Below the pieces are notes generated by a model. That model did not search any database. It saw nothing but the letters and a program-made list of their open reading frames with translations, and was not told where the DNA came from. The position numbers were made by a program, and so were the translations under genes. A stretch of DNA of 22,500 nt from Aurantibrevibacter sp041747755 (GTDB taxonomy: Bacteria > Bacteroidota > Bacteroidia > Flavobacteriales > Flavobacteriaceae): contig JBGTEN010000033.1 in assembly GCA_041747755.1 (NCBI GenBank), positions 1-22,500 of the forward strand, given 5' to 3'. This document shows, piece by piece, positions 14,176 to 21,073 of the stretch (position 1 is its first letter; every line of letters starts with the position of its first letter).

Positions 14176-15135
14176 ATGCTTAAAGTTGGAGTCCTGGGTG
14201 CAGGGCATTTGGGGAAAATACATTTACGTCTGCTTAACGAATCTCACAAATATGAATTAATTGGCTTCTACGATATGGATGCCATAAACGGAAAAAAAGT
14301 TTCGGAAGAATTTGGTTACACGTATTTTGATAATTTAAATAAACTGATTGATGCGGCAGATGTTGTTGATATCGTAACCCCTACCTTATCTCATTTTGAA
14401 TGTGCTAAAAAAGCAATTGAAAAGGGCAAGCACGTCTTCATGGAAAAGCCCATAACCAATACGCTTGAAGAAGCTCAGGAACTTCTTCATTTAGCAAACA
14501 AACACCATGTAAAGGGACAGGTTGGTCACGTGGAACGCTTTAACCCCGCATTTAAAGCAGTAAAAGATCAAATCAAAAACCCTATGTTTATTGAATCTCA
14601 CCGCCTTGCAGAGTTTAATCCGCGCGGCACTGATGTTCCTGTTGTTTTGGATTTAATGATACATGATATAGATGCTATTTTAAGTTTGGTCAATTCTGAA
14701 GTTAAACAGATTAACGCCAGTGGTGTTTCAGTGATTAGCAATTCGCCGGATATTGCCAATGCGCGGATAGAATTTGAAAATGGCTGTGTGGCTAATTTAA
14801 CAGCCAGCAGAATATCGCTTAAGAACATGCGCAAGTCTAGATTTTTTCAACGGGATGCTTATATTTCTGTAGATTTTCTAGAGAAAAAGGTGGAAGTGGT
14901 TCGTATGAAAGATGCCCCTGAGATTCCCGGTGATTTTGATATGATACTACAAAATGCGGAAGGTGTTAAGAAACAGATTTATTTTGAAAACCCTGATGTA
15001 GAAGCTAATAACGCCATTTTGGAAGAGTTGGAAACCTTTGCTGATGCCATAAAAAATGACACTCCTCCCATAGTGACATTAGAACAAGGTACACGGGCTT
15101 TAAAGGTAGCTTTACAAATTATAGCTTCATTTTAA
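14176..15135 (+). CDS. Gfo/Idh/MocA-family oxidoreductase
   Basis: A 319-residue NAD(P)-dependent dehydrogenase. The start at 14176 (MLKVGVLGAGHLGKIHLRLL) puts the Rossmann GxGxxG fingerprint directly at the N-terminus; the open frame runs 57 bases further upstream but that part overlaps the promoter. The catalytic EKP motif is present (HVFMEKPITNT, Lys 91 in this numbering), followed by the C-terminal alpha/beta substrate domain with GHVERFNPAFKAV and DLMIHDIDAILSLV. The family oxidises or epimerises sugars, inositols and related compounds; the substrate cannot be told from sequence. It leads a closely spaced co-directional series: the next gene starts 12 bases after its stop. Confidence 0.92.
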   Translation: MLKVGVLGAGHLGKIHLRLLNESHKYELIGFYDMDAINGKKVSEEFGYTYFDNLNKLIDAADVVDIVTPTLSHFECAKKAIEKGKHVFMEKPITNTLEEAQELLHLANKHHVKGQVGHVERFNPAFKAVKDQIKNPMFIESHRLAEFNPRGTDVPVVLDLMIHDIDAILSLVNSEVKQINASGVSVISNSPDIANARIEFENGCVANLTASRISLKNMRKSRFFQRDAYISVDFLEKKVEVVRMKDAPEIPGDFDMILQNAEGVKKQIYFENPDVEANNAILEELETFADAIKNDTPPIVTLEQGTRALKVALQIIASF

Positions 15136-15146
15136 CCTGAATACAA

Positions 15147-16043
15147 ATGAAAAAAATAGCAGTGATTGGCGCAGGTACAATGGGAAATGGAATTGCCCAT
15201 GTTTTTGCTCAGAATGGATACAAGGTTAACCTAATAGATGTTTCAACATTCGCCATAGAAATTGGTGTAGCTAATATTGCGGCAAACTTGGATAGAATGA
15301 TTGCTAAAAGCACACTTACCGAGAAGGAAAAGCAGGTTACACTTCAAAATATTACTACTTATACAAATATAGAAGATGGTACTAGAAATGTAGATTTGGT
15401 AGTTGAAGCAGCCACCGAAAATTTGGACTTAAAACTGAAGATTTTTCGCGATCTGGAAGGGTATTGTAAAGAAAAGACCATATTTGCTACAAACACTTCT
15501 TCTATCTCTATTACTCAAATAGCAGCCGTTACAAAACGACCGGATAAGGTTATAGGCCTGCATTTTATGAATCCGGCACCCATAATGAAACTTATAGAAA
15601 TCATCAGAGGCTATAGCACGTCACAGGAAACCATGGATTCTATGATGGAGGTTTCCAAAAGTTTGGGTAAAATAGCAACAGAGGTAAATGATTATCCCGG
15701 CTTTGTTGCCAATCGCATTTTAATGCCCATGATTAATGAAGCTATTGAAACATTATATACCGGGGTTGCAGGAGTTTCCGAGATAGATACTGTTATGAAA
15801 TTGGGAATGGGTCATCCTATGGGACCATTACAACTAGCAGATTTCATTGGTTTGGATGTTTGTCTTTCTATCTTAAATGTGCTCTATGAAGGATTTAAGA
15901 ACCCCAAATATGCTCCCTGTCCTTTACTGGTAAATATGGTATTGGCCGGTAAACTGGGTGTTAAATCCGGAGCTGGTTTTTATGACTATTCCGGATCTAA
16001 AAAAGCGGAGAAAGTTTCCGAACGTTTTAATAAAAAAGAATAA
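15147..16043 (+). CDS. hbd: 3-hydroxyacyl-CoA (3-hydroxybutyryl-CoA) dehydrogenase
   Basis: A 298-residue enzyme that oxidises (S)-3-hydroxyacyl-CoA to 3-oxoacyl-CoA with NAD(P), or runs in reverse in butyryl-CoA pathways. The N-terminal NAD fold begins at once with VIGAGTMGNGIAHVFAQNGY. The catalytic dyad is H139 in VIGLHFMNPAP and E151 in KLIEII. The C-terminal dimerisation domain begins at NDYPGFVANRILMPMINEA and contains MGHPMGPLQLADFIGLD. The size is that of the stand-alone short form, not the FadB/FadJ fusion. It sits 11 bases after the Gfo/Idh gene and 18 bases before the YggS gene, consistent with co-transcription, but without other beta-oxidation genes nearby. Confidence 0.95.
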   Translation: MKKIAVIGAGTMGNGIAHVFAQNGYKVNLIDVSTFAIEIGVANIAANLDRMIAKSTLTEKEKQVTLQNITTYTNIEDGTRNVDLVVEAATENLDLKLKIFRDLEGYCKEKTIFATNTSSISITQIAAVTKRPDKVIGLHFMNPAPIMKLIEIIRGYSTSQETMDSMMEVSKSLGKIATEVNDYPGFVANRILMPMINEAIETLYTGVAGVSEIDTVMKLGMGHPMGPLQLADFIGLDVCLSILNVLYEGFKNPKYAPCPLLVNMVLAGKLGVKSGAGFYDYSGSKKAEKVSERFNKKE

Positions 16044-16061
16044 TAGGCACATCAAAGTATA

Positions 16062-16715
16062 ATGTCAATTCAACAACAATTAACCGCTATAAAAGCTACC
16101 TTACCGGAAAGAGTTTGTTTGGTAGCTGTTTCCAAAACACAAAAACCGGCCACAGTATTGGAGGCTTATAAAGCAGAACAACGGATTTTCGGAGAAAACA
16201 AAGTACAGGAAATGGTTCAAAAATGGGAGACGCTGCCCAAGGATATTCAATGGCACATGATTGGTCATTTGCAAACTAACAAAGTCAAATACATGGCTCA
16301 GTTTGTCTCATTGGTACATGCGGTGGACAGTTTTAAGTTGCTTAAAGAAATTGATAATAAAGCAAAAAAACATAACCGCACCATTGATTGCCTTTTACAA
16401 ATATATATTGCAGATGAGTCAACTAAATTTGGATTGAATGACGAAGAGTTATATGGTATTATTCAATCTCAGGAATTTAAAATTTTAGGAAATGTAAAGG
16501 TGGTTGGACTAATGGGAATGGCCACTTTTACAGAGGACAAGGAAAAAATTAGAAAAGAGTTCCGCTATTTAAAATCGCTGTTTGATAAACTGAAAATGGA
16601 ATTATCAGACATAAGTATATTATCCATGGGAATGAGCGGAGATTATGAGATAGCGATAGAAGAAGGAAGTACAATGGTGCGAATTGGAAGTAGCATTTTT
16701 GGAGCGCGAGGTTAG
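16062..16715 (+). CDS. yggS: YggS/PLPBP-family pyridoxal 5'-phosphate homeostasis protein
   Basis: A 217-residue PLP-binding protein of the YBL036C/YggS family, with an alanine-racemase-like barrel but no known enzymatic activity; it buffers free PLP and affects amino-acid and keto-acid balance. The PLP lysine is K25 in LVAVSKTQ. Other family signatures are FGENKVQEM, WHMIGHLQTNKVKY, LLQIYIADESTKFGL, and the phosphate-binding C-terminal region LSMGMSGDYEIAIEEGSTMVRIGSSIFG. Length is slightly shorter than E. coli YggS but complete. It is spaced 18 bases after the dehydrogenase and 36 bases before the exonuclease fusion gene. Confidence 0.95.
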   Translation: MSIQQQLTAIKATLPERVCLVAVSKTQKPATVLEAYKAEQRIFGENKVQEMVQKWETLPKDIQWHMIGHLQTNKVKYMAQFVSLVHAVDSFKLLKEIDNKAKKHNRTIDCLLQIYIADESTKFGLNDEELYGIIQSQEFKILGNVKVVGLMGMATFTEDKEKIRKEFRYLKSLFDKLKMELSDISILSMGMSGDYEIAIEEGSTMVRIGSSIFGARG

Positions 16716-16751
16716 TGCCTAGGATACAAAACAAATTTAAAGAATAGGTTA

Positions 16752-18119
16752 ATGTACGCTATACTAGATATAGAAACAACAGGTGGAAAGTACAATGAAG
16801 AGGGAATTACAGAAATTGCTATCCATAAGTTTGATGGTCATGATGTGGTTGATGTATTTATTAGTCTGATAAATCCGGAAAAGGAAATTCAACCCTTTGT
16901 TGTAAATCTAACCGGAATTAATAATAACATGCTTCGCACTGCCCCGAAGTTTTATGAAGTTGCCAAGCGCATTGTTGAAATTACCGAAAACGCCACCCTT
17001 GTTGCGCATAATGCCCAATTCGATTACAGAATTTTGCGAACAGAATTTCGGCGACTCGGATTTAATTTTGAACGAAAAACATTGTGTACCGTAGATCTTT
17101 CCAAAAGCCTGTTACCGGATGCGGATTCTTACAGTCTTGGGAAATTGGTACGTTCCCTGGGTATCCCTGTAAGTGATCGGCACAGAGCAAACGGAGATGC
17201 ATTAGCTACATTAAAGCTATTCAAATTATTACTTTCCAAGGATTTGGATAAATCCATCTTAAAAAGCATTGTTAGAGAAGAATCAACCGGTGAACTTTCC
17301 CCAAGACAATTGGATATTGTAGAACAGTTACCGTCGGAAACCGGGATATACTATCTCTATAATAAAGATGGAGAAATTATCTATTTAAGTAAAAGCAGAA
17401 ACATAAAAAAAAGGGTCAATCAGCATTTCACCAATGAGGGCGGACAGAATAGAAAACTACAAAAAGAGACCCGAAAAGTGACCTTTGAAAGGACAGGAAG
17501 TGAATTGGTTGCTTTTTTAAAGGAAAGTGAAGAATTGGCTCGTATACGCCCCACGTACAATTTGAGTTCTGATAAGAAACTATTTTCACACGCTTTGTAT
17601 CAGTCTGTAAATGAAGAAGGGTATATAATCCTGGAAATTGATAAAATAGACAGGAATAGAGAAGAAATAATTACCTTTAATAGTCTTGTTGCGGCGAGTA
17701 ATTTTATGCGTAGAATTACAGAGGAGTTTCAGTTATGCGATAAATTAAACGGCTTGTCACAAGCCAAGAAGAATTGCTCTAAATACGATGAACAAAAATG
17801 TATGGGAGCCTGTATTCAGAAAGAAGAACAAGAGGAATATAATAAACGGGTTTTGCAAGCTTTACATACCTATAGCATTGCTAACAGAAACATGGTAATA
17901 CTCGATAGAGGTCGATCTTTAGGAGAACGTAGCGTCATTTTAATAAGGGATGGCGTTTTTAAAGGAATTGGTTTTTGCGATTTGAACCATCAGGTAAACA
18001 ATAGGAGTATTCTGGAGTCTGTTATAGTTTTTATGCAAGGAAGCATAAATACAAATTATATTATAGAATCCTTTCTCCGAAAAAGTAAACGTCATAAAAT
18101 AGTGGAACTCAACCAATAG
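16752..18119 (+). CDS. DEDDh exonuclease / GIY-YIG / UvrC-like four-cysteine fusion protein
   Basis: A 455-residue DNA-processing protein. Residues 1-165 are a DnaQ-type 3'-5' exonuclease with all DEDDh residues: D6 and E8 (DIETTG), D91 (NAQFDYR), H144 and D149 (DRHRANGDA). Residues about 195-275 are a UvrC/Cho-like GIY-YIG endonuclease domain: GIYYLYN at 198, IIYLSKSRNIKKRVNQHF at 209-226 (the YIG is changed to YLS), an acidic pair E258/E260-E261 and the closing RPTYN. Residues 320-375 match the UvrC segment with four cysteines C329, C342, C350 and C354. A further unassigned domain of about 80 residues ends the protein. Similar fusions, annotated as DNA polymerase III epsilon subunit-like, occur in other bacteria. 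The likely role is incision and trimming in DNA repair; which nuclease step it performs is inferred. Confidence 0.93.
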   Translation: MYAILDIETTGGKYNEEGITEIAIHKFDGHDVVDVFISLINPEKEIQPFVVNLTGINNNMLRTAPKFYEVAKRIVEITENATLVAHNAQFDYRILRTEFRRLGFNFERKTLCTVDLSKSLLPDADSYSLGKLVRSLGIPVSDRHRANGDALATLKLFKLLLSKDLDKSILKSIVREESTGELSPRQLDIVEQLPSETGIYYLYNKDGEIIYLSKSRNIKKRVNQHFTNEGGQNRKLQKETRKVTFERTGSELVAFLKESEELARIRPTYNLSSDKKLFSHALYQSVNEEGYIILEIDKIDRNREEIITFNSLVAASNFMRRITEEFQLCDKLNGLSQAKKNCSKYDEQKCMGACIQKEEQEEYNKRVLQALHTYSIANRNMVILDRGRSLGERSVILIRDGVFKGIGFCDLNHQVNNRSILESVIVFMQGSINTNYIIESFLRKSKRHKIVELNQ

Positions 18120-18122
18120 ATT

Positions 18123-18956
18123 TTGAAAGAAAAAGAACCCCTAAATTGGAAAGAAAAAGTCCACGAGGTTATCTATGGCACGCATACTCCGTCTGGGCGA
18201 CTTTTCGATCTTATTCTGCTTATAGTTATTCTCTACAGTATCATCATCATCATGCTGGAGAGCGTTCCAAGATTTAATATTAAATACAATGAATTTCTAA
18301 ATGCCTCAGAATGGATAGTGACCATATTATTTTCAATTGAATATATACTGAGAGTTATCTGCATAAAAAGACCCGAAAGATACATATTCAGTTTTCTGGG
18401 CATTATTGATTTTCTATCTACGATACCCAAATACATATCACTTTTATTTCCCGGTTCGCAATTTATCAGTGCATTCAGGGTTTTACGTTTATTGCGGATT
18501 TTCAGGATCTTAAAACTGGCACGGTTTGTAGGAGAATCCAATAATTTGGTAAGAGCCTTAAAAGCCAGTCGGACCAAGATTTTTGTTTTTGTTTTTTTTG
18601 TCTTAATTGTTTCCGTCTTATTGGGTACCGTAATGTACCTTATTGAAGGACCGGAAAACGGTTTTAATAGTATTCCGCATAGTGTATATTGGACCATTGT
18701 AACGCTGACCACAGTAGGTTATGGCGATATCTCGCCACAAACCGGTTTGGGTCAACTAGTGGCTACCTTAATCATGATTATAGGTTATGGCATAATTGCT
18801 GTTCCTACAGGAATTGTTTCTGCGGAATATGTGGATTCCAGAAATAAGGCAAAGGCTGAAGAGGCTGAAGTCTGTCCCAACTGTGTTTCTAAAATCACAA
18901 TTAAAGATGCTAAGTATTGTCATAAATGTGGTCATTTTCTTGATGACGACGATTAA
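18123..18956 (+). CDS. Kv-type potassium channel / ion transporter with C-terminal zinc ribbon (TTG start)
   Basis: A 277-residue six-helix cation channel. S1 is about 27-46 (LFDLILLIVILYSIIIIM), S2 63-80, S3 88-109. S4 is arginine-rich at 118-135 (FRVLRLLRIFRILKLARF), indicating a voltage sensor. S5 is 152-174, the pore loop carries the K+ filter TTVGYGD (196-202), and S6 is 211-236. The cytoplasmic tail holds a zinc ribbon with CPNC (C251, C254) and CHKC (C266, C269) and ends in an acidic DDDD. The start is TTG at 18123: no ATG exists before residue 44, which lies within S1. The TTG lies three bases after the stop of the exonuclease gene and in the same frame, so translation is probably coupled. 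K+ selectivity is well supported; gating and physiology are not known. Confidence 0.92.
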   Translation: MKEKEPLNWKEKVHEVIYGTHTPSGRLFDLILLIVILYSIIIIMLESVPRFNIKYNEFLNASEWIVTILFSIEYILRVICIKRPERYIFSFLGIIDFLSTIPKYISLLFPGSQFISAFRVLRLLRIFRILKLARFVGESNNLVRALKASRTKIFVFVFFVLIVSVLLGTVMYLIEGPENGFNSIPHSVYWTIVTLTTVGYGDISPQTGLGQLVATLIMIIGYGIIAVPTGIVSAEYVDSRNKAKAEEAEVCPNCVSKITIKDAKYCHKCGHFLDDDD

Positions 18957-19018
18957 GATATGCCATGGCCAACCCCATTGGCGTTGACAAGTGATAATTT
19001 AAAATGAATAACCCATAC

Positions 19019-19034
19019 TCCCGAACTATCGGGA
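19019..19034. repeat. Short hairpin TCCCGA-N4-TCGGGA upstream of miaA
   Basis: A 6-bp perfect GC-rich stem with an ACTA loop, in the 103-base gap between the K+ channel and miaA. There is no T tract after it, so it is a weak terminator candidate. Short CCCGA/TCGGG hairpins recur in flavobacterial intergenic DNA; whether this one belongs to such a repeat family needs a genome-wide count. Confidence 0.35.
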
Positions 19035-19059
19035 TAAGCAAGATAAAAACTAATGCCTT

Positions 19060-19971
19060 TTGGATAATTCTAGAGCTAGAAAAAAGCTTATTGCTATTGT
19101 TGGTCCAACCGGAATCGGTAAAACTGCTTTGGCCATAAAAATCGCAAAGCATTATAATACGGAAATAATTTCTGCTGATTCCCGACAATTTTATAAGGAA
19201 ATGCATATCGGTACCGCTGTGCCATCTCCGGAAGAACTAAGAGCCATCCCCCATCATTTTATTCAACATAGATCCATTTTTCAAAACTATTCGGTTGGGG
19301 ATTTTGAGAGAGATGCTATAGCACTGCTACAAGAATTATTTAAGAAAAATAATGTAGTGGTTATGGTGGGCGGCAGTGGGCTTTATATGGATGCTGTGCT
19401 TAAAGGATTGGATGAATTTCCTGCGGTGCCACCTGAAATTCGTGAAAAACTAAAAGATGTTTTCGAGGAAGATGGGATTGAAGCACTTAAAAATCAACTA
19501 AAAAGGTTAGACCCGGTTTATTATGATCAGGTAGATATAGATAATCCCCATCGCCTAATTCGGGCACTTGAAATTTGTATTGGTACAGGGAAGCCATATT
19601 CCTCTTTTTTAAATCAAAAAAGTGAAGCACGATTTTTTAAGAGTTGCATTATTGGACTTGAGGCCGATAGAAAAATCATCTATGATCGCATTAACAAACG
19701 TGTAGATTGTATGATAGAAGAGGGTCTAGTACAAGAAGCAAAAGTGCTTCTGGAACATAGAGAACTCAATGCCTTACAAACGGTGGGTTACAAAGAGTTA
19801 TTCCAATATTTAGATGAACACTGGTCGCTTGATTTCGCAGTATCAGAAATAAAGAAGAACACCAGAAGATTTGCCAAACGGCAATTGACCTGGTTTAAAA
19901 AGCGGGAAGAAGTGCTTTGGGTAGATTTTCAAGAGGATGTGGGTAGTATTATTGAAAAAATCAGGTTTTAA
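19060..19971 (+). CDS. miaA: tRNA dimethylallyltransferase (TTG or disturbed start)
   Basis: A 303-residue enzyme that adds a dimethylallyl group to A37 of tRNAs reading UNN codons, improving decoding. Motifs: P-loop GPTGIGKT (15-22), the catalytic/tRNA-contacting segment SADSRQFYKEMHIGTAVPS (38-56), HHFIQH, the DMAPP-side GGSGLYMDAVLKG, and the C-terminal TVGYKELFQYLDE and NTRRFAKRQLTWFKK. It is complete at the C-terminus. The start is odd: in frame there is only TTG 19060, whereas ATG 19053 is one frame off and stops after four codons; losing one T from the TTTT run at 19058-19061 would join that ATG to miaA. The core is untouched, so the enzyme should be functional if translated. It is 103 bases downstream of the K+ channel. 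Confidence 0.95.
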   Translation: MDNSRARKKLIAIVGPTGIGKTALAIKIAKHYNTEIISADSRQFYKEMHIGTAVPSPEELRAIPHHFIQHRSIFQNYSVGDFERDAIALLQELFKKNNVVVMVGGSGLYMDAVLKGLDEFPAVPPEIREKLKDVFEEDGIEALKNQLKRLDPVYYDQVDIDNPHRLIRALEICIGTGKPYSSFLNQKSEARFFKSCIIGLEADRKIIYDRINKRVDCMIEEGLVQEAKVLLEHRELNALQTVGYKELFQYLDEHWSLDFAVSEIKKNTRRFAKRQLTWFKKREEVLWVDFQEDVGSIIEKIRF

Positions 19972-20111
19972 CGCAGGAAGTGGTTTAAATCAACATGACA
20001 TCCTTTCAAATAGAATTGCTTAAAATTCATTAGGTTAGTGGAATAAATTAGGATGGGTAAACGGAGGTTGATGTTTAAGGCGTTACCTTCACTTAAAACA
20101 GACAAAAATTA

Positions 20112-20528
20112 ATGAACCAACGAATAGCACATATTGCCTTAATGGTTAAAGATTATGATGATGCAATTAAATTTTACACTAAAAAATTGAATTTCACGCT
20201 ACTTGAAGACACGAGAATTGACGAAAAGAAGAGATGGGTACTAGTTGCCCCCCCAGGAGCTACGGAATGTTGCTTGTTACTTGCAAAAGCGGATAATGAT
20301 AGACAAATGGAAAGCATTGGAAACCAGACAGGAGGAAGGGTTGGTTTTTTTCTTTTCACAGATGATTTTTGGAGGGATTTTAATAAAATGACCGACAACA
20401 AAATAAATTTTGTGAGACCACCTACCGAATTTCAATACGGAACTGTTGCTGTATTTGAAGATTTATATGGGAATATGTGGGATTTGATTGAACCAAATGA
20501 GAACAATATAGGACTAATAAAAGAATAA
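20112..20528 (+). CDS. VOC-family (glyoxalase/bleomycin-resistance fold) protein
   Basis: A 138-residue single-module protein of the vicinal oxygen chelate fold. It opens with IAHIALMVKDYDDAIKFYTKKL, the standard first beta-alpha unit with a possible metal ligand H7. It continues through RWVLVAPPGATECCLLLAKAD and GGRVGFFLFTDDFW and ends in AVFEDLYGNMWDLIEPN, whose last Glu is the usual metal ligand position. VOC proteins include lyases, dioxygenases and drug-binding proteins; nothing here identifies the substrate, and glyoxalase I activity should not be assumed. It stands alone, 140 bases after miaA and ahead of a gene-poor stretch. The last residues after NENNIGL are probably an unstructured tail. 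Confidence 0.92.
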   Translation: MNQRIAHIALMVKDYDDAIKFYTKKLNFTLLEDTRIDEKKRWVLVAPPGATECCLLLAKADNDRQMESIGNQTGGRVGFFLFTDDFWRDFNKMTDNKINFVRPPTEFQYGTVAVFEDLYGNMWDLIEPNENNIGLIKE

Positions 20529-20546
20529 AACTAGGTGATAAAGTTT

Positions 20547-20636
20547 ATGAAAACGTGGATTTATAAGCTTGAAGGTTTAAGTCTGAAAGAATTTGAAAAG
20601 AAGAACGTCGAAGATTATGATGATTTGCCATTATAA
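20547..20636 (+). CDS. Possible 29-codon ORF after the VOC gene
   Basis: A short frame from ATG 20547 to TAA 20634-20636, 18 bases after the VOC stop. It reads MKTWIYKLEGLSLKEFEK and ends in an acidic DYDDLPL. Codon use looks natural and the peptide is charged and helical, so it may be a small protein or the leftover N-terminus of a larger gene cut off by the GC-rich segment that follows. I know of no family for it. Confidence 0.3.
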   Translation: MKTWIYKLEGLSLKEFEKKNVEDYDDLPL

Positions 20637-20646
20637 AATATAAAAC

Positions 20647-20760
20647 GTGCTACAACCATGATTGCCGTTGTTCCCCGCTGCTACCCTCCCCAAGCCTCTA
20701 GATTTTCGCTCGGGAATCCCCCTCTTACTACGCTCCAACAGCCTTGCTGCCTTCCCTTGC
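20647..20760. other. GC-rich, C-biased non-coding segment, possible mobile repeat or remnant
   Basis: In the 545-base gap between the VOC and aldehyde dehydrogenase genes, 20661-20760 holds 58 G+C per 100 bases, of which 42 are C and 16 G on the plus strand, whereas the DNA on both sides is strongly AT-rich. It contains ACAAC ... GTTGT (20652-20670) and runs such as CCCTCCCC and AATCCCCC. No supported gene lies within it. The composition step suggests a dispersed intergenic repeat, a structured RNA on the minus strand, or the trace of an insertion. Confidence 0.4.
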
Positions 20761-20803
20761 CAATAAGAATAGCGCTAATTATGCCAATTATTTGAGAAGC
20801 CGC

Positions 20804-20822
20804 AAAAATATTCGCTATTTTT
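20804..20822. repeat. Hairpin AAAAATA-TTCGC-TATTTTT
   Basis: Perfect 7-base arms around a 5-base loop, ending in a T run, 44 bases beyond the GC-rich segment. It could act as a weak terminator for a transcript of that segment, but the stem is entirely A/T. Confidence 0.3.
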
Positions 20823-21010
20823 CTGGAACCAGTAATATCTATTTTTTTTACTTCCCTCCGCCCCCACAGCTATTTTAAAATGGGAATCATGTACCTATTA
20901 CGGGTAATTGTATAACAATTAAACCTATGGATTTACGGAATTTTGATGAATGCTTCTGAAAGTATGTTATTGCTTTTGGTTCGGCCATTTCGAGTTATGA
21001 AATTGAAGTA

Positions 21011-21034
21011 TGTTTTGGAAATACCTTCAAAACA
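21011..21034. repeat. Inverted repeat TGTTTTG-N10-CAAAACA upstream of the aldehyde dehydrogenase
   Basis: Perfect 7-base arms separated by ten bases, 40 bases before the aldehyde dehydrogenase ATG. Together with the palindrome at 21043-21054 it makes this leader rich in symmetry, which suggests regulator binding or an mRNA hairpin; neither is shown. Confidence 0.35.
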
Positions 21035-21042
21035 AAATAGTT

Positions 21043-21054
21043 CCTCAATTGAGG
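21043..21054. promoter_or_regulatory. Perfect 12-bp palindrome CCTCAATTGAGG, candidate operator of the aldehyde dehydrogenase gene
   Basis: A gapless 12-base palindrome ending 19 bases before the ATG at 21074. Its position would let a bound protein block transcription or early translation. No regulator gene lies next to it. Confidence 0.4.
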
Positions 21055-21073
21055 TTATTAAATCCGAATTACT

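Noticed and set aside
18960..19007. 15-codon frame starting MPWPTPLAL after the channel gene
   Set aside because: Too short, with no homologue known to me and no spacing or promoter that would support it.
18910..19206. 98-codon minus-strand frame across the channel-miaA gap
   Set aside because: It overlaps the zinc ribbon of the channel and the P-loop of miaA on the opposite strand; its composition is that of a shadow frame.
14093..20090. Shared 12-mer TTTAAGGCGTTA, inverted, at about 14093-14104 and 20079-20090
   Set aside because: In 22.5 kb several 12-base matches on either strand are expected by chance, and the flanks do not match.
20640..20880. Minus-strand open frame of about 60 codons through the GC-rich block
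   Set aside because: It has no ATG or plausible start, is bounded by stops, and its openness is expected where G/C-rich sequence lowers stop-codon frequency.
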